A stretch of 64,000 nucleotides of DNA from Burkholderiaceae bacterium (GCA_004299095.1 SCQQ01000042.1:1-64000), one strand, 5' to 3'; positions 30,923-40,791 are shown, counted from the stretch's first letter. Notes: generated from the letters alone by a model not told the origin. Translations and numbers: made by a program.

Positions 30923-32833
30923 ATGATCATCGGTACCGCCGGGCACATCGACCACGGCAAGACCACGCTGGTGCGCGCGCTCACCGGCGTGGACGCCGAC
31001 CGATTGCCGGAAGAGAAAAAGCGCGGCCTGACGATCGAGCTCGGCTACGCCTTCATGGACACGCCCGCGGGCGAGCGCATCGGCTTCATCGACGTGCCGG
31101 GCCACGAAAAGCTGGTGCACACCATGGTGGCGGGCGCCAGCGGCATCGACTTTGCGCTGCTGCTGGTCGCGGCCGACGACGGCCCCATGCCGCAAACGCG
31201 CGAGCACCTGGCGGTGCTGTCGCTCCTCGGCATCGCCCACGGCGCCGCGGTCATCACCAAGAGCGACCGCGCCACGCCGGAACGCATCCAGGCCGTCCAC
31301 GCCGAAATGCAAAGCCTCATGGCGGGAACGCCACTGGCCGCCGCGCCCATCCTGACGGTGTCGGCGCAAACCGGCGACGGCGTTGCGGCGCTGCGTACGC
31401 TGCTGCTGGACGCGGCCAAGACCTACGCCGAACAGTCGGCGCGCGCCAATCGGGCCCAAGCCTTTCGCCTCGCCATCGACCGTGTGTTCACGCTGGCCGG
31501 CGCCGGCACCGTGGTCACCGGGACGATCCACGCGGGCAGCGTGCACGTGGGCGACGAAGTGGCGCTCAGCCCGCCCGACAACGGCGCCATTCGCAGCGCC
31601 CGGGTGCGCAGCCTGCACGCCCAGGACCAGGCCGTGCAGAGCGCGCACGCCGGACAGCGTTGCGCGGTGGCGCTGGTCGGATGGGCGCGCGACGACGTCA
31701 GCCGCGGCCAATGGCTCGTGGATCCGCGCATTGCGCTGGCCATCGACCGCATCGACGTTCGTCTCACGCTGTGGCGCGACGCGGCGCGGCCGCTGCGCTC
31801 CGGCGCGCACGCGCAGTTGCACCTGGGCACGCAGCACGTCAACGCGGCGATTGCGTTGCTGGATGCAAACACGCTGCCCGCGGGCGCCGACGCGCTGGCG
31901 CAACTGGTGCTCGATGCGCCCATCGGCGCCTGGCACGGCGAGCGCTTCATCCTGCGCGATCCGGCCGCGAACAAGACTGTGGCTGGCGGCACGGTGCTGG
32001 ATCCGTTTGCCCCCGCGCGTTACCGCCGCACGCCGCAGCGCCTCGCGGAGCTGGCCGCGCTGCAATTGCCCGATATCGCGCAACGCGTGAGTGCCCTGCT
32101 CGAGCACGCGCCCTGGGGCCTCGACCTGGACCATGTGCGGCGCGCGCAAGGCGTGACAGCGCTCTCCGCCGCGTCTGATGACCAGGCCCTCGCCGCGGGC
32201 ACGTACGCCTTGGGTGCGACCCAGGCAGCCGCACTGGAAACTGCCGTTCTACAGGTGCTCAAGAAACAGCACGACCAGCAGCCTGACGAACTGGGCCCAG
32301 ACCGCGCGCGCCTGCGCCGCCTGGCCGCGCCGCGGCTGGCAGCGCCGCTCTGGAACGCGCTGCTGGACCGGCTGGTGGCGCGCGGCCAGATCCGCGCACA
32401 TGGCCCGGTGGTGCACCTGCCGGAACACGACGTGCAGCTTTCGGCCACCGAAACGCGGCTGGTCGAAAAAGCCATGCCGGCGCTGCTGCAAGCGGATTTC
32501 TCCGGCGCCTGGGTGCGCGATCTGGCCAAGACCTGCGGTGAGACCGAAACGCTGATGCGCACCACGCTGGCGCGCCTGGCGCGCCGCGGCGAGCTGTTCC
32601 AGATCGTGAAGGATCTGTATTACGCGCCGGACACCATCCAGCGCCTGGCCGCGCTGGTGCGCGCAGCCGCGGCCACGCACGACGGTGAATTCAAGGCCGC
32701 CGTGTTCCGCGACGCCACCGGCCTCGGTCGCAAGCGGGCCATTCAGATTCTGGAATACTTCGACCGCGTCGGCCTCACGCGCCGCGTGGGCGAAAACCAC
32801 AAACTGCGCGCGGAGTGCGTGTTGTTTTTGTAG
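30923..32833 (+). CDS. selB: Selenocysteine-specific elongation factor
   Basis: [47 protein letters not shown]-terminal winged helices. Confidence 0.95.
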   Translation: MIIGTAGHIDHGKTTLVRALTGVDADRLPEEKKRGLTIELGYAFMDTPAGERIGFIDVPGHEKLVHTMVAGASGIDFALLLVAADDGPMPQTREHLAVLSLLGIAHGAAVITKSDRATPERIQAVHAEMQSLMAGTPLAAAPILTVSAQTGDGVAALRTLLLDAAKTYAEQSARANRAQAFRLAIDRVFTLAGAGTVVTGTIHAGSVHVGDEVALSPPDNGAIRSARVRSLHAQDQAVQSAHAGQRCAVALVGWARDDVSRGQWLVDPRIALAIDRIDVRLTLWRDAARPLRSGAHAQLHLGTQHVNAAIALLDANTLPAGADALAQLVLDAPIGAWHGERFILRDPAANKTVAGGTVLDPFAPARYRRTPQRLAELAALQLPDIAQRVSALLEHAPWGLDLDHVRRAQGVTALSAASDDQALAAGTYALGATQAAALETAVLQVLKKQHDQQPDELGPDRARLRRLAAPRLAAPLWNALLDRLVARGQIRAHGPVVHLPEHDVQLSATETRLVEKAMPALLQADFSGAWVRDLAKTCGETETLMRTTLARLARRGELFQIVKDLYYAPDTIQRLAALVRAAAATHDGEFKAAVFRDATGLGRKRAIQILEYFDRVGLTRRVGENHKLRAECVLFL

Positions 32834-32848
32834 TGCAGCGTTGCATAC

Positions 32849-32944
32849 GGAGGGGCAACCATCCCGGTGGATGGGCCGGGCTTCAAACCCGGTGGGTGGC
32901 GCCAAGCGCCGCTGGGTGGGTTCGACTCCCATGCCCTTCCGCCA
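32849..32944 (+). tRNA. selC: tRNA-Sec (anticodon TCA at 32883-32885), CCA encoded
   Basis: 8-bp acceptor stem GGAGGGGC/GCCCTTCC, CCGGG-CTTCAAA-CCCGG anticodon arm, long variable arm, GGTTCGACTCC T-arm, GCCA end. Confidence 0.95.
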
Positions 32945-33045
32945 CTTTCCGACGCATCGCGGGCGGCGCTCGCGGACCGCGAGGGCAACGGCCCCGCAGG
33001 CAAACGCGCTATTCTTTCGGCTCGCTGAAGAGACTTGAAACCACC

Positions 33046-33504
33046 ATGACACCCGACCTCGCCCTGCCCTCCGACTGGTACTACTGGCCCGAAGACCAAG
33101 TCTGGGCGAACGTGCACGACGACGGCAGCGCGACGGTCGGCATCACCCAGCTCGGCATCCAGCTTTCGGGCGAGATCTACATGTGCCGCGCCAAGAGCCT
33201 CGGCACCGAAGTGGCCCAGGGCGGCACCGTGGCGGTGGTGGAACTGGCCAAGGCCATCGTCGCGGTCAAAAGCGCCGTTGCTGGCACCGTGATCGAGCGC
33301 AACGAAACGCTGGCTGATCAACCGTGGCGCGTGCACCGCGACCCGTACGGCAAAGGCTGGATCGCCCGCTTGAAATTGAAGGACTTCAAGGCCGACGAAC
33401 CGCAGCTCCTGCGTGGTGCCGCCGCGGTCGCCGCCATGCAGCAGTACGCGCGCGAGCATGAGCGGGAATTCATTCCGGCCACCACGCCCGGACAAAGCGC
33501 ATGA
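33046..33504 (+). CDS. Glycine cleavage H-like (lipoyl-domain) protein
   Basis: WANVHDDGSATVGITQLGIQLSGEIYMCRAKSLGTEVAQGGTVAVVELAKAIVAVKSAVAGTVIERNE. Confidence 0.85.
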   Translation: MTPDLALPSDWYYWPEDQVWANVHDDGSATVGITQLGIQLSGEIYMCRAKSLGTEVAQGGTVAVVELAKAIVAVKSAVAGTVIERNETLADQPWRVHRDPYGKGWIARLKLKDFKADEPQLLRGAAAVAAMQQYAREHEREFIPATTPGQSA

Positions 33505-33896
33505 GTTTCGTCGACGGCAGCGTCGCCGGCATCGCGCTCCTGCTCTGGTCCGCCGATCCCGGAACGCCGGAGCGCCTGGCCACACCGTTTTTCCACGCCG
33601 CCGCCGCCGCCGCGATGGAATGCGAAGTGGAAATCTATTTCACCGCCGGCAGCGTGCGCTTGCTGGTCCCCGGCGTGGCGGCGGGCCTGCACGCCAGCCC
33701 GCTGTTCGCCAAGACCATCCTCGACAACATGTGCGAGGCCGTTGACCACGGTGCGCGCCTCTATGCCTGCACCGACGCGCTCAACGCCCACGGCATCGAC
33801 CCGAAAAAGCTCATCCCAGAATGCTCGGGCCCGGGCGGCGCGGTGCAGTTCATGGCGCGGGCGATGGACCCGCGCTGGCGAACTTTGGTGTTCTGA
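33501..33896 (+). CDS. DsrE/DsrF-like family protein
   Basis: ATPFFHAAAAAAMECEVEIYFTAGSVRLL...ARLYACTDALNAHGIDPKKLIPECSG; overlaps GcvH-like gene by 4 bp. Confidence 0.75.
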   Translation: MSFVDGSVAGIALLLWSADPGTPERLATPFFHAAAAAAMECEVEIYFTAGSVRLLVPGVAAGLHASPLFAKTILDNMCEAVDHGARLYACTDALNAHGIDPKKLIPECSGPGGAVQFMARAMDPRWRTLVF

Positions 33897-33941
33897 AAGA
33901 GTCAGCGAAAACCGCAAGACTGTTTTCAACAGGACTCCCCC

Positions 33942-34415
33942 ATGGCATCCAACTCTGTATCGGTGGTGGCGCTTGATCAGCCCCCCAGAGCGAAGTCGTC
34001 CAACTATCCCGAACCCTTCGCATCGCTCATGTTGAAACGCATCAAGCGGCCGCTGGGCGATTTATTCGGCCTGACGAACTTCGGCGTCAACCTGACCGTT
34101 TTGCAGCCGGGAGGCGCGTCGTCGCTGCGTCACTGGCATTCGAAACAGGATGAATTCGTCTACGTCGTTTCCGGTCAGGCCACGCTGCACACCGATGAAG
34201 GCGCGACCGAGATGGGTGGGGGAGCGTGTGCCGGATTCAAGGCCGGAAACGGCAACGCGCACCGACTCGAGAACCGATCCGGGTCGCCCGTGGTGTATCT
34301 CGAAATCGGCGACCGCACGGCGGACGATCAAGTCACCTATCCCGATGACGACTTGGCGATCGAGGCCATTGGTTCGAAGCGGCGTCTCATTCACAAAAGC
34401 GGTGAACCTTATTGA
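33942..34415 (+). CDS. Cupin-domain protein
   Basis: LQPGGASSLRHWHSKQDEFVYVVSGQATLHTDEG. Confidence 0.8.
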   Translation: MASNSVSVVALDQPPRAKSSNYPEPFASLMLKRIKRPLGDLFGLTNFGVNLTVLQPGGASSLRHWHSKQDEFVYVVSGQATLHTDEGATEMGGGACAGFKAGNGNAHRLENRSGSPVVYLEIGDRTADDQVTYPDDDLAIEAIGSKRRLIHKSGEPY

Positions 34416-34528
34416 TGTCGCAGGGTGACGTTACGCCGCCGGCCGGCGCCAAACCTGATGCAACCGCGCGACCCTCGTACGTGGATCGACCGCCCGATCG
34501 GCACGATCTCGCAATAGTGGAACGTCCC

Positions 34529-35338
34529 ATGAACGACACGCGAGCCATCTACACCCACGGCTACCAACCCGCCGTGCTGCGCTCGCACGGCAACCGCACG
34601 GTCGAGAATTCCGCCCAATACATCGCGCCGGAACTGAAGGCCGGGTTGAGCCTGCTCGACGTGGGCTCGGGCGTGGGCACCATCACCGCCGATTTCGCAC
34701 GGCGGCTGGCGCCGGGGCACGTCACCGCACTCGAAGCCAACGCCGAAGCCCTCGCCCTGACGCGAGCGGAAGTACAACGCCAGAGCCTCGGCAACGTGAC
34801 TTTTGCGGTCGGCGACGTGCACGCCCTCGCCTTTGCGGACGCGTCGTTCGACATCGTCCACGCCCACCAAGTACTGCAGCACGTGGCCGACCCAGTGCAG
34901 GCACTGCGCGAAATGAAGCGCGTCTGCAAGCCGGGCGGCGTGGTCGCGGCACGCGATGCCGATTACGCCGGTTTCGTCTGGTTTCCCGAACTGCCGGAAC
35001 TCGACATCTGGATGCACTGGTATCAGCAGGCCGCGCGCGCCAACGGCGGCGAGCCCAACGCCGGGCGCCACCTGCTCTCGTGGGCGCAGCACGCGGGCTT
35101 CACCCACATCGCGTCGACCGCCAGCACCTGGTGCCTGGCCACGCCCGAAGCGCGCGCCTGGTGGGGCGGCATGTGGGCCGACCGCATCCTGCACTCGGCC
35201 ATCGCGGGCCAATTGCGCGACCAAGGCATCGCCACGCAGGCCGACCTGGAACGCATCTCGCGCGCCTGGCAAATGTGGGCCGCTGCCCCCGATGGCTGGA
35301 TGTCCATCGTGCACGGCGAGATACGTTGCCGGGTGTGA
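34529..35338 (+). CDS. Class I SAM-dependent methyltransferase
   Basis: LSLLDVGSGVGTITADFARRL...FDIVHAHQVLQHVADPVQALREMKRVCKPGG. Confidence 0.9.
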   Translation: MNDTRAIYTHGYQPAVLRSHGNRTVENSAQYIAPELKAGLSLLDVGSGVGTITADFARRLAPGHVTALEANAEALALTRAEVQRQSLGNVTFAVGDVHALAFADASFDIVHAHQVLQHVADPVQALREMKRVCKPGGVVAARDADYAGFVWFPELPELDIWMHWYQQAARANGGEPNAGRHLLSWAQHAGFTHIASTASTWCLATPEARAWWGGMWADRILHSAIAGQLRDQGIATQADLERISRAWQMWAAAPDGWMSIVHGEIRCRV

Positions 35339-35508
35339 CGTGAATGGCGCCGGGAATCAACCCCCTTGGCGTCCGACCAGGTTCAGCCGCTCATCAGCCG
35401 TGTCGGCACCGCCAGTCATGCCGACGCGCCACCTTGTCCCGTCATCCCCGCGAAGCGTGGCCCTTTGATTGCCGACCCCGGGGTGACTGATTCAAGGCCA
35501 CGTCCAAT

Positions 35509-35949
35509 TCAGTTCGACGCACCCGCGAGACGCGCTCGAAACGGGTTCTGTACCATCAGCCTACCCTCCAACCTGCGCCCATGGCCGAAATCTTCACTGA
35601 AAAGCACGTCGCAGTCGCTGCGCAGCGCCGCTTCGGCAATGAGCGCGTCGAACCAGGGCAGTTGTTCGGCGTGCGCCAGCTCGTTCGCATCCAACACCGT
35701 GGCCGCATGCGTGGAAACGACCTCAAATGCGGCAAGGCTCTCCAGCACGGCTCGTACATCTTGCGCGGAAAACGCAGGTGCTAGCTTGCGCGTCAATACC
35801 GAACGCAGCTCAATCAGCACCTGGGTGCTAATCACCACGTCGTGCTCGCTCGCGAGGTCACGCAGCCAGCGTGCCACGAACAAGGATTTGTCGGGCTCGC
35901 GTTGATCGAACCGATAAACCCAGAGATTCGTATCGACGAAAACACGCAT
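35509..35949 (-). CDS. PIN-domain toxin (VapC-like)
   Basis: MRVFVDTNLWVYRFDQREPDKSLFVARWL. Confidence 0.87.
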   Translation of the reverse strand: MRVFVDTNLWVYRFDQREPDKSLFVARWLRDLASEHDVVISTQVLIELRSVLTRKLAPAFSAQDVRAVLESLAAFEVVSTHAATVLDANELAHAEQLPWFDALIAEAALRSDCDVLFSEDFGHGRRLEGRLMVQNPFRARLAGASN

Positions 35950-35964
35950 CGATCACGCAGTCAC

Positions 35965-36192
35965 TCAGCACTCGTGCAGCGATTCGCGCGACCAAGCCGC
36001 TTCACTGCGCGAATGGTTGCGCGCAGCCAAGGCATCCAGCGCATCCATCGCTCGCAACCGGCGTGCGCGGTTGTCCGCGTAGCGGGTCAAAAACTCGCGC
36101 ACCACGGCGTTGACCGACGTGCGCTCGCGCAACGCGGCTTCCCGCGCCTTCTGCAGGATTTCATCGTCAAGGCTCAAGGTCAGGTTTGCCAT
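35965..36192 (-). CDS. Ribbon-helix-helix antitoxin (VapB-like)
   Basis: MANLTLSLDDEILQKAREAALRERTSVNAVVREFLTRYA. Confidence 0.82.
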   Translation of the reverse strand: MANLTLSLDDEILQKAREAALRERTSVNAVVREFLTRYADNRARRLRAMDALDALAARNHSRSEAAWSRESLHEC

Positions 36193-36218
36193 GTCACTTC
36201 CACTTCATAACACGGGAT

Positions 36219-36231
36219 CAGTGTAACACTG
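36219..36231. promoter_or_regulatory. Perfect palindrome CAGTGT-A-ACACTG, candidate TA operator
   Basis: About 26 bp upstream of the antitoxin start at 36192. Confidence 0.6.
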
Positions 36232-36290
36232 GTCAACAAAATGTCCACGACCTGCGCACCCCACCAGGCAATCCACCATTCGGATAGGGC

Positions 36291-36326
36291 GCTCCCCGCT
36301 GATCCATGCATCGATCAGCGGGGAGC
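36291..36326. repeat. Perfect 14-bp inverted repeat GCTCCCCGCTGATC-catgcatc-GATCAGCGGGGAGC
   Basis: Arms 36291-36304 and 36313-36326, in the gap between divergent TA modules. Confidence 0.9.
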
Positions 36327-36395
36327 AGGCACAGGCCTCGTTTTTTCGGTGATGGATCGGCAGTGAGCCGTCCGTCAACCGATACACTGAACCCC

Positions 36396-36704
36396 ATGCA
36401 CCCCGCCATTGCCCGACACCGGGCCGGCATTGCCGCAATTTGCCAGCGCTACCAGATTCGCAGACTGGATGCGTTCGGTTCATCAGCGCGCGCGACCGAT
36501 TTCGACCCCGAGAGCAGCGATGCCGATTTTCTGATCGAATTCGCCCCCGACGCACAACCCGATTTGCACAGCCTGTATGGCGCGCAGTCGGAATTGGAAG
36601 CGTTGCTTGGTCGACCCGTGGACTTGGTAGAAGCGGGCGCAGTGCGCAACCCTTACGTGCTGGCTGCAATCAACCGTCAGCGGCAAAACGTCTATGGAGC
36701 GTGA
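36396..36704 (+). CDS. MntA-like nucleotidyltransferase antitoxin
   Basis: LDAFGSSARATDFDPESSDADFLIEF. Confidence 0.85.
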   Translation: MHPAIARHRAGIAAICQRYQIRRLDAFGSSARATDFDPESSDADFLIEFAPDAQPDLHSLYGAQSELEALLGRPVDLVEAGAVRNPYVLAAINRQRQNVYGA

Positions 36705-37038
36705 TCCACGCGCTTTCCTCTGGGGCGTGTACACGGCGGCTGAAGCCATCCAGTCGTTCGTCCATGGCATGGATGCCGCCGCTTACGTCAACGACGATAT
36801 GGTGCAAGCGGCTGTGGAGCGGAAATTCGAAGTTATCGGGGAAGCGCTCAATCAGCTCAGCCGCCTGGACCACACGTTGTCAGCGCAGATTGCAGACGTG
36901 CCGCAAATCGTGGCGTTTCACAACCAATTGATCCACGGTTACGCAAAAATCCGCCCGATAACGGTTTGGAACGCGACACAAACGTCGCTACCGAATTTGC
37001 TGGCTTCCGTACGGGTGCCATTGAACGAGTCGACTTGA
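36694..37038 (+). CDS. HepT-like (DUF86) protein with altered catalytic motif
   Basis: RKFEVIGEALNQLSR...AFHNQLIHGYA; Arg of RX4HXY is His. Confidence 0.82.
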   Translation: MERDPRAFLWGVYTAAEAIQSFVHGMDAAAYVNDDMVQAAVERKFEVIGEALNQLSRLDHTLSAQIADVPQIVAFHNQLIHGYAKIRPITVWNATQTSLPNLLASVRVPLNEST

Positions 37039-37075
37039 CGCACACGCGCCAGTTCTTGGCGTTACGCGTCTCTCC

Positions 37076-37552
37076 TCACCCGCCCCCCACCGCCCGCGCT
37101 ACCAGCGCGGCCATTTGCCGCTTGGCGATCGCCTGCCCCTGCGCCGCCGCCTTGGCCACCCACATCAGGGCGCGCTCGTTGTCGGGCGGATCACCCTGCG
37201 CGCACGCCAGGCCGAGCCAGTGCATGGCGTCGGCCTGGTCCTGCTCGGCAGCCGCGTTCAGCCAGTAAAGCGCCGCGGCGCGGGCGCCCGCCACGTACAG
37301 CAGCGCGCCCACGTCGGCCTGCGCCGGCGCGTCGCCGCCATCGGCCGCCAGCAGCAGCGCCACGTCTTCGGCGCTGAACGCCACGCCGGTGTGCACGCGC
37401 GCCAGTCCCAGCACGCCGTCCAGCGCCAGCGTGGCACGGCCGCGGCCGTCCTTCTCGCCGCCCGGCATCGATCCATCCACCATGCGCCGCCAGAGCGTGC
37501 GGCGGCTGATGCCGGTCATGGCCACGGCGGCGTCCAGGCTCAGGGTGTTCAT
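37076..37552 (-). CDS. Sel1-like repeat-containing protein with N-terminal HTH-like segment
   Basis: AMTGISRRTLWRRMVDG; ALYWLNAAAEQDQADAMHWLGLACAQGDPPDNERALMWVAKAAAQGQAIAKRQM. Confidence 0.65.
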   Translation of the reverse strand: MNTLSLDAAVAMTGISRRTLWRRMVDGSMPGGEKDGRGRATLALDGVLGLARVHTGVAFSAEDVALLLAADGGDAPAQADVGALLYVAGARAAALYWLNAAAEQDQADAMHWLGLACAQGDPPDNERALMWVAKAAAQGQAIAKRQMAALVARAVGGG

Positions 37553-37714
37553 GTGTTGACTCCTCTCTCGAATGATTGTGGCCAGCTATTTTCGGCCATA
37601 CCGGCGCACTCCGGCGCGACAGCCCATCTCACCCGCTCGGCCGCAACCGCGCGACACCGCAGTCGGAAACACGCGCCACGTCCTCTCGCCATCCCCGCAC
37701 AGGTGCAAATCCAG

Positions 37715-37799
37715 CGTCATTTCTGCGAAGGCGGGAATCCAGTGCGCCCATCGAACGCTGCCGGGCCATCCTGGATCCCGCTTGCGTGGGAACGACGGG
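37715..37799. repeat. Intergenic REP/dRS3-like inverted repeat, copy 1
   Basis: CGTCATTTCTGCGAAGGCGGGAATCCAG ... CTGGATCCCGCTTGCGTGGGAACGACG. Confidence 0.75.
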
Positions 37800-37872
37800 A
37801 GAAGTCTTCTTATTTCTAACCACTGTGAAAAGTGGATTTCAAATGAAACGCCGGGTTGCAAGCCCTCATTTT

Positions 37873-38651
<779 letters not shown>

Positions 38652-38690
38652 GACATGAATCCTTCCGTTCGCACCATCCTGGCACGGCGC

Positions 38691-38705
38691 AATGACGGCG
38701 TCATT
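38691..38705. promoter_or_regulatory. Perfect inverted repeat AATGAC-GGC-GTCATT between divergent TA genes
   Basis: 6-bp arms; about 40 bp upstream of the TacA-like start. Confidence 0.5.
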
Positions 38706-38964
38706 ACACAAGCGACCAGGCGGCATATCGTGCCTGCTGAATCTGCCGGATGTGCGCCGTGCCAGTAAAGCTATCCGCGAGAGCCGTCCGTTCCGAGTTG
38801 TCAGACCAGACCTTGACCAGGCGCCCAACGTAAAACGGTTGGCGAACCATCGATATGGGTACCGCTTGCGAGTCGGCACCTACCGCGTGTTCTTTGAATT
38901 CGACGGTGCCGTTCGCATGGTCACGATTGAAGAGGCAAAGAAGCGCAATGAACAAACCCATTGA
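38692..38964 (+). CDS. RelE/ParE-family toxin (N-terminus uncertain, possibly degraded)
   Basis: C-terminal NVKRLANHRYGYRLRVGTYRVFFEFDGAVRMVTIEEAKKRNE is RelE-like; N-terminus is not. Confidence 0.6.
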   Translation: MTASLHKRPGGISCLLNLPDVRRASKAIRESRPFRVVRPDLDQAPNVKRLANHRYGYRLRVGTYRVFFEFDGAVRMVTIEEAKKRNEQTH

Positions 38965-39277
38965 CTTTCAAACCATCCTCGGCGCCGATGGTGCACCGGC
39001 ATTCGTGGTCATGCCCTACGCCGAATTCATCAAGAGCTTCGAGGGCAGCCGCGAGCCTGTGCCGGACGCCGTGATGAAGCGTGCATTCGACGATGGCATG
39101 TCGCCCGCGACAGCGTGGCGCACGCACCCGGGCCCCACTCAAACCAAAGTGATGCAGCGCATCGGCATCACGCAAAGCGCCTGCGCACAATGCGAAGCCA
39201 GTAAGCGGCCACGCACGTCTTCGCGCGAAAAGATGGCCGCGGCCCTCGGCATCAGCCCGGGACAACTGGATTTCTGA
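38948..39277 (+). CDS. HTH (XRE-like) antitoxin
   Basis: AWRTHPGPTQTKVMQRIGITQSACAQCEASKRPRTSSREKMAAALGISPGQLDF. Confidence 0.75.
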   Translation: MNKPIDFQTILGADGAPAFVVMPYAEFIKSFEGSREPVPDAVMKRAFDDGMSPATAWRTHPGPTQTKVMQRIGITQSACAQCEASKRPRTSSREKMAAALGISPGQLDF

Positions 39278-39472
39278 ACCAAGCCGTGCGCCCATGAGGG
39301 CCGGCGCGCCGTGCAGCACGGGCGCCGGTCTCATCTTGGGCCTTGCGGGATGCCATGAAGCGCTCGCATCGTCGGTGACCACGCGGGCGGCGGTGCGGCC
39401 GTAGCCGCCCTCCCCGTGGGCCGGAATCCAGCCCCGTCCACCCTGCACCGCCAGCGCGCTGTGCGAACCCAG

Positions 39473-39556
39473 CGTCATTCCCGCGAAGGCGGGAATCCAG
39501 TGCCCCCATCGGCTGCCGGGGAAACACCCTGGATTCCCGCCTGCGCGGGAATGACG
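39473..39556. repeat. Intergenic REP/dRS3-like inverted repeat, copy 2
   Basis: CGTCATTCCCGCGAAGGCGGGAATCCAG ... CTGGATTCCCGCCTGCGCGGGAATGACG. Confidence 0.9.
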
Positions 39557-39640
39557 GCAACTTTCCACGCCCCGCTCACCACCTCCTCCCATAGGCCCCA
39601 CTGATTCGTCGACACTGCTTGCCCGCCCCCCGTCGCCCGT

Positions 39641-39925
39641 TCAAGCTGGCGCCAACTCATGCAATACCCTAGGATGGCGCAGCGCCACCGCCAGCAGTGT
39701 TTGCGCCGCGCCGGATGGCTTGCGGCGGCCTTGCTCCCACTCCTGCAGCGTGCGCACCGAAACCCCCAACAAGTGCGCGAATTGCGCCTGTGTCAGGTTG
39801 GTGCGCGCTCGTGCCTCGGCGACTGGCGAATACACCACTTCTCCTTTGCCGGCTTTCATCTGCTTGACCGAAGCCAGCAGCTTGGCGCCAAGTTCCGCGC
39901 CCGTCATCACGTCTCGTTCAGTCAT
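39641..39925 (-). CDS. HTH (XRE-like/HigA-type) antitoxin
   Basis: EARARTNLTQAQFAHLLGVSVRTLQEWEQGRRKPSGAAQTLLAVA. Confidence 0.85.
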   Translation of the reverse strand: MTERDVMTGAELGAKLLASVKQMKAGKGEVVYSPVAEARARTNLTQAQFAHLLGVSVRTLQEWEQGRRKPSGAAQTLLAVALRHPRVLHELAPA

Positions 39926-40231
39926 GATCCAGTTCCTCTTTGATTGCGCGCAACACGTGCGCCGGAATGTTGCCACGCACCGCTTTGGCGTAAATCACCA
40001 AAAGCCAGATCACGCCTTGCGCCAGCCGGTTGAAGTAAATCACCCGCGCGCCGCCGCGCTTGCCCATTCCGGGGCGTGCCCAACGACCTTGCGGCAGCCG
40101 CCCGATCCGGGGATCACGTCGCCCGCTTCCGGGTGCAACGCCAGCCACGCGCAAAAGTCACCCAACTCATCGTCGCCCCAGATCGCACGGCGATCCGCCT
40201 GGAAAAGCGGCGTTTCGATGATCGTGTACAC
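39918..40231 (-). pseudogene. RelE/HigB-type toxin disrupted by a frameshift
   Basis: MYTIIETPLFQADRRAIWGDDELGDFCAWLALHPEAGDVIPGSGGCRKV / RWARPGMGKRGGARVIYFNRLAQGVIWLLVIYAKAVRGNIPAHVLRAIKEELDHD in different frames; break near 40084-40090. Confidence 0.85.
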
Positions 40232-40373
40232 GGTGCTGATTCTACGTCAGAGACGTACTAGGGGCCGCTCGTGAAACTCGCCATGTTGCGGGTGATCGGC
40301 ACACCGATAGCAGCGCCATTGATGTCGGGGGGCGAATGTTGGGTTGCAAGACTTGACCCCATTGACGCTCAGA

Positions 40374-40593
40374 CTTCGTATCTTCCATCCACCGGTGCAG
40401 CGACCGAACAAAATGAGGGAGTTGAACCGGCCGGCCGGGATGATGCCGACAAGACTTTGGGCCAGGACGCGGTTGCGCCCAAGCCCGTGGGTCCGATAGG
40501 CGCTCCCGGCCGTTCCTGCCTCAACAAGGCCGAACGGTAACTTGGGACTTCGCTACTTGCAGCGGACAAACCCGCATACGAGGAAGGTCCGAT
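40374..40593 (+). mobile_element. Solo IS110-family left-end/non-coding segment (no transposase ORF)
   Basis: Near-identical to the reverse complement of 51777-51991 (upstream region of the IS110 transposase remnant); similarity stops at the transposase ATG. Confidence 0.75.
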
Positions 40594-40791
40594 TCACCGT
40601 GGACATCGCATCGCAAATGGGCGCTTGAGGTGAAAGCGACCGCGCACAACCTGCGGATTCTTCCATTTGCGCAAATTGTTCGCAGATACGAAGGAGTGGG
40701 TGGGAGGAGCGAGTGTCCGTGTGTGTTGACAACAGCTACACACATGGCTAAACTTGGGCTCAGCCAACGCAACACAGGGACTAGCGAAAAA

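Noticed and set aside
30191-32149. 652-aa minus-strand ORF
   Set aside because: Antisense shadow of selA/selB.
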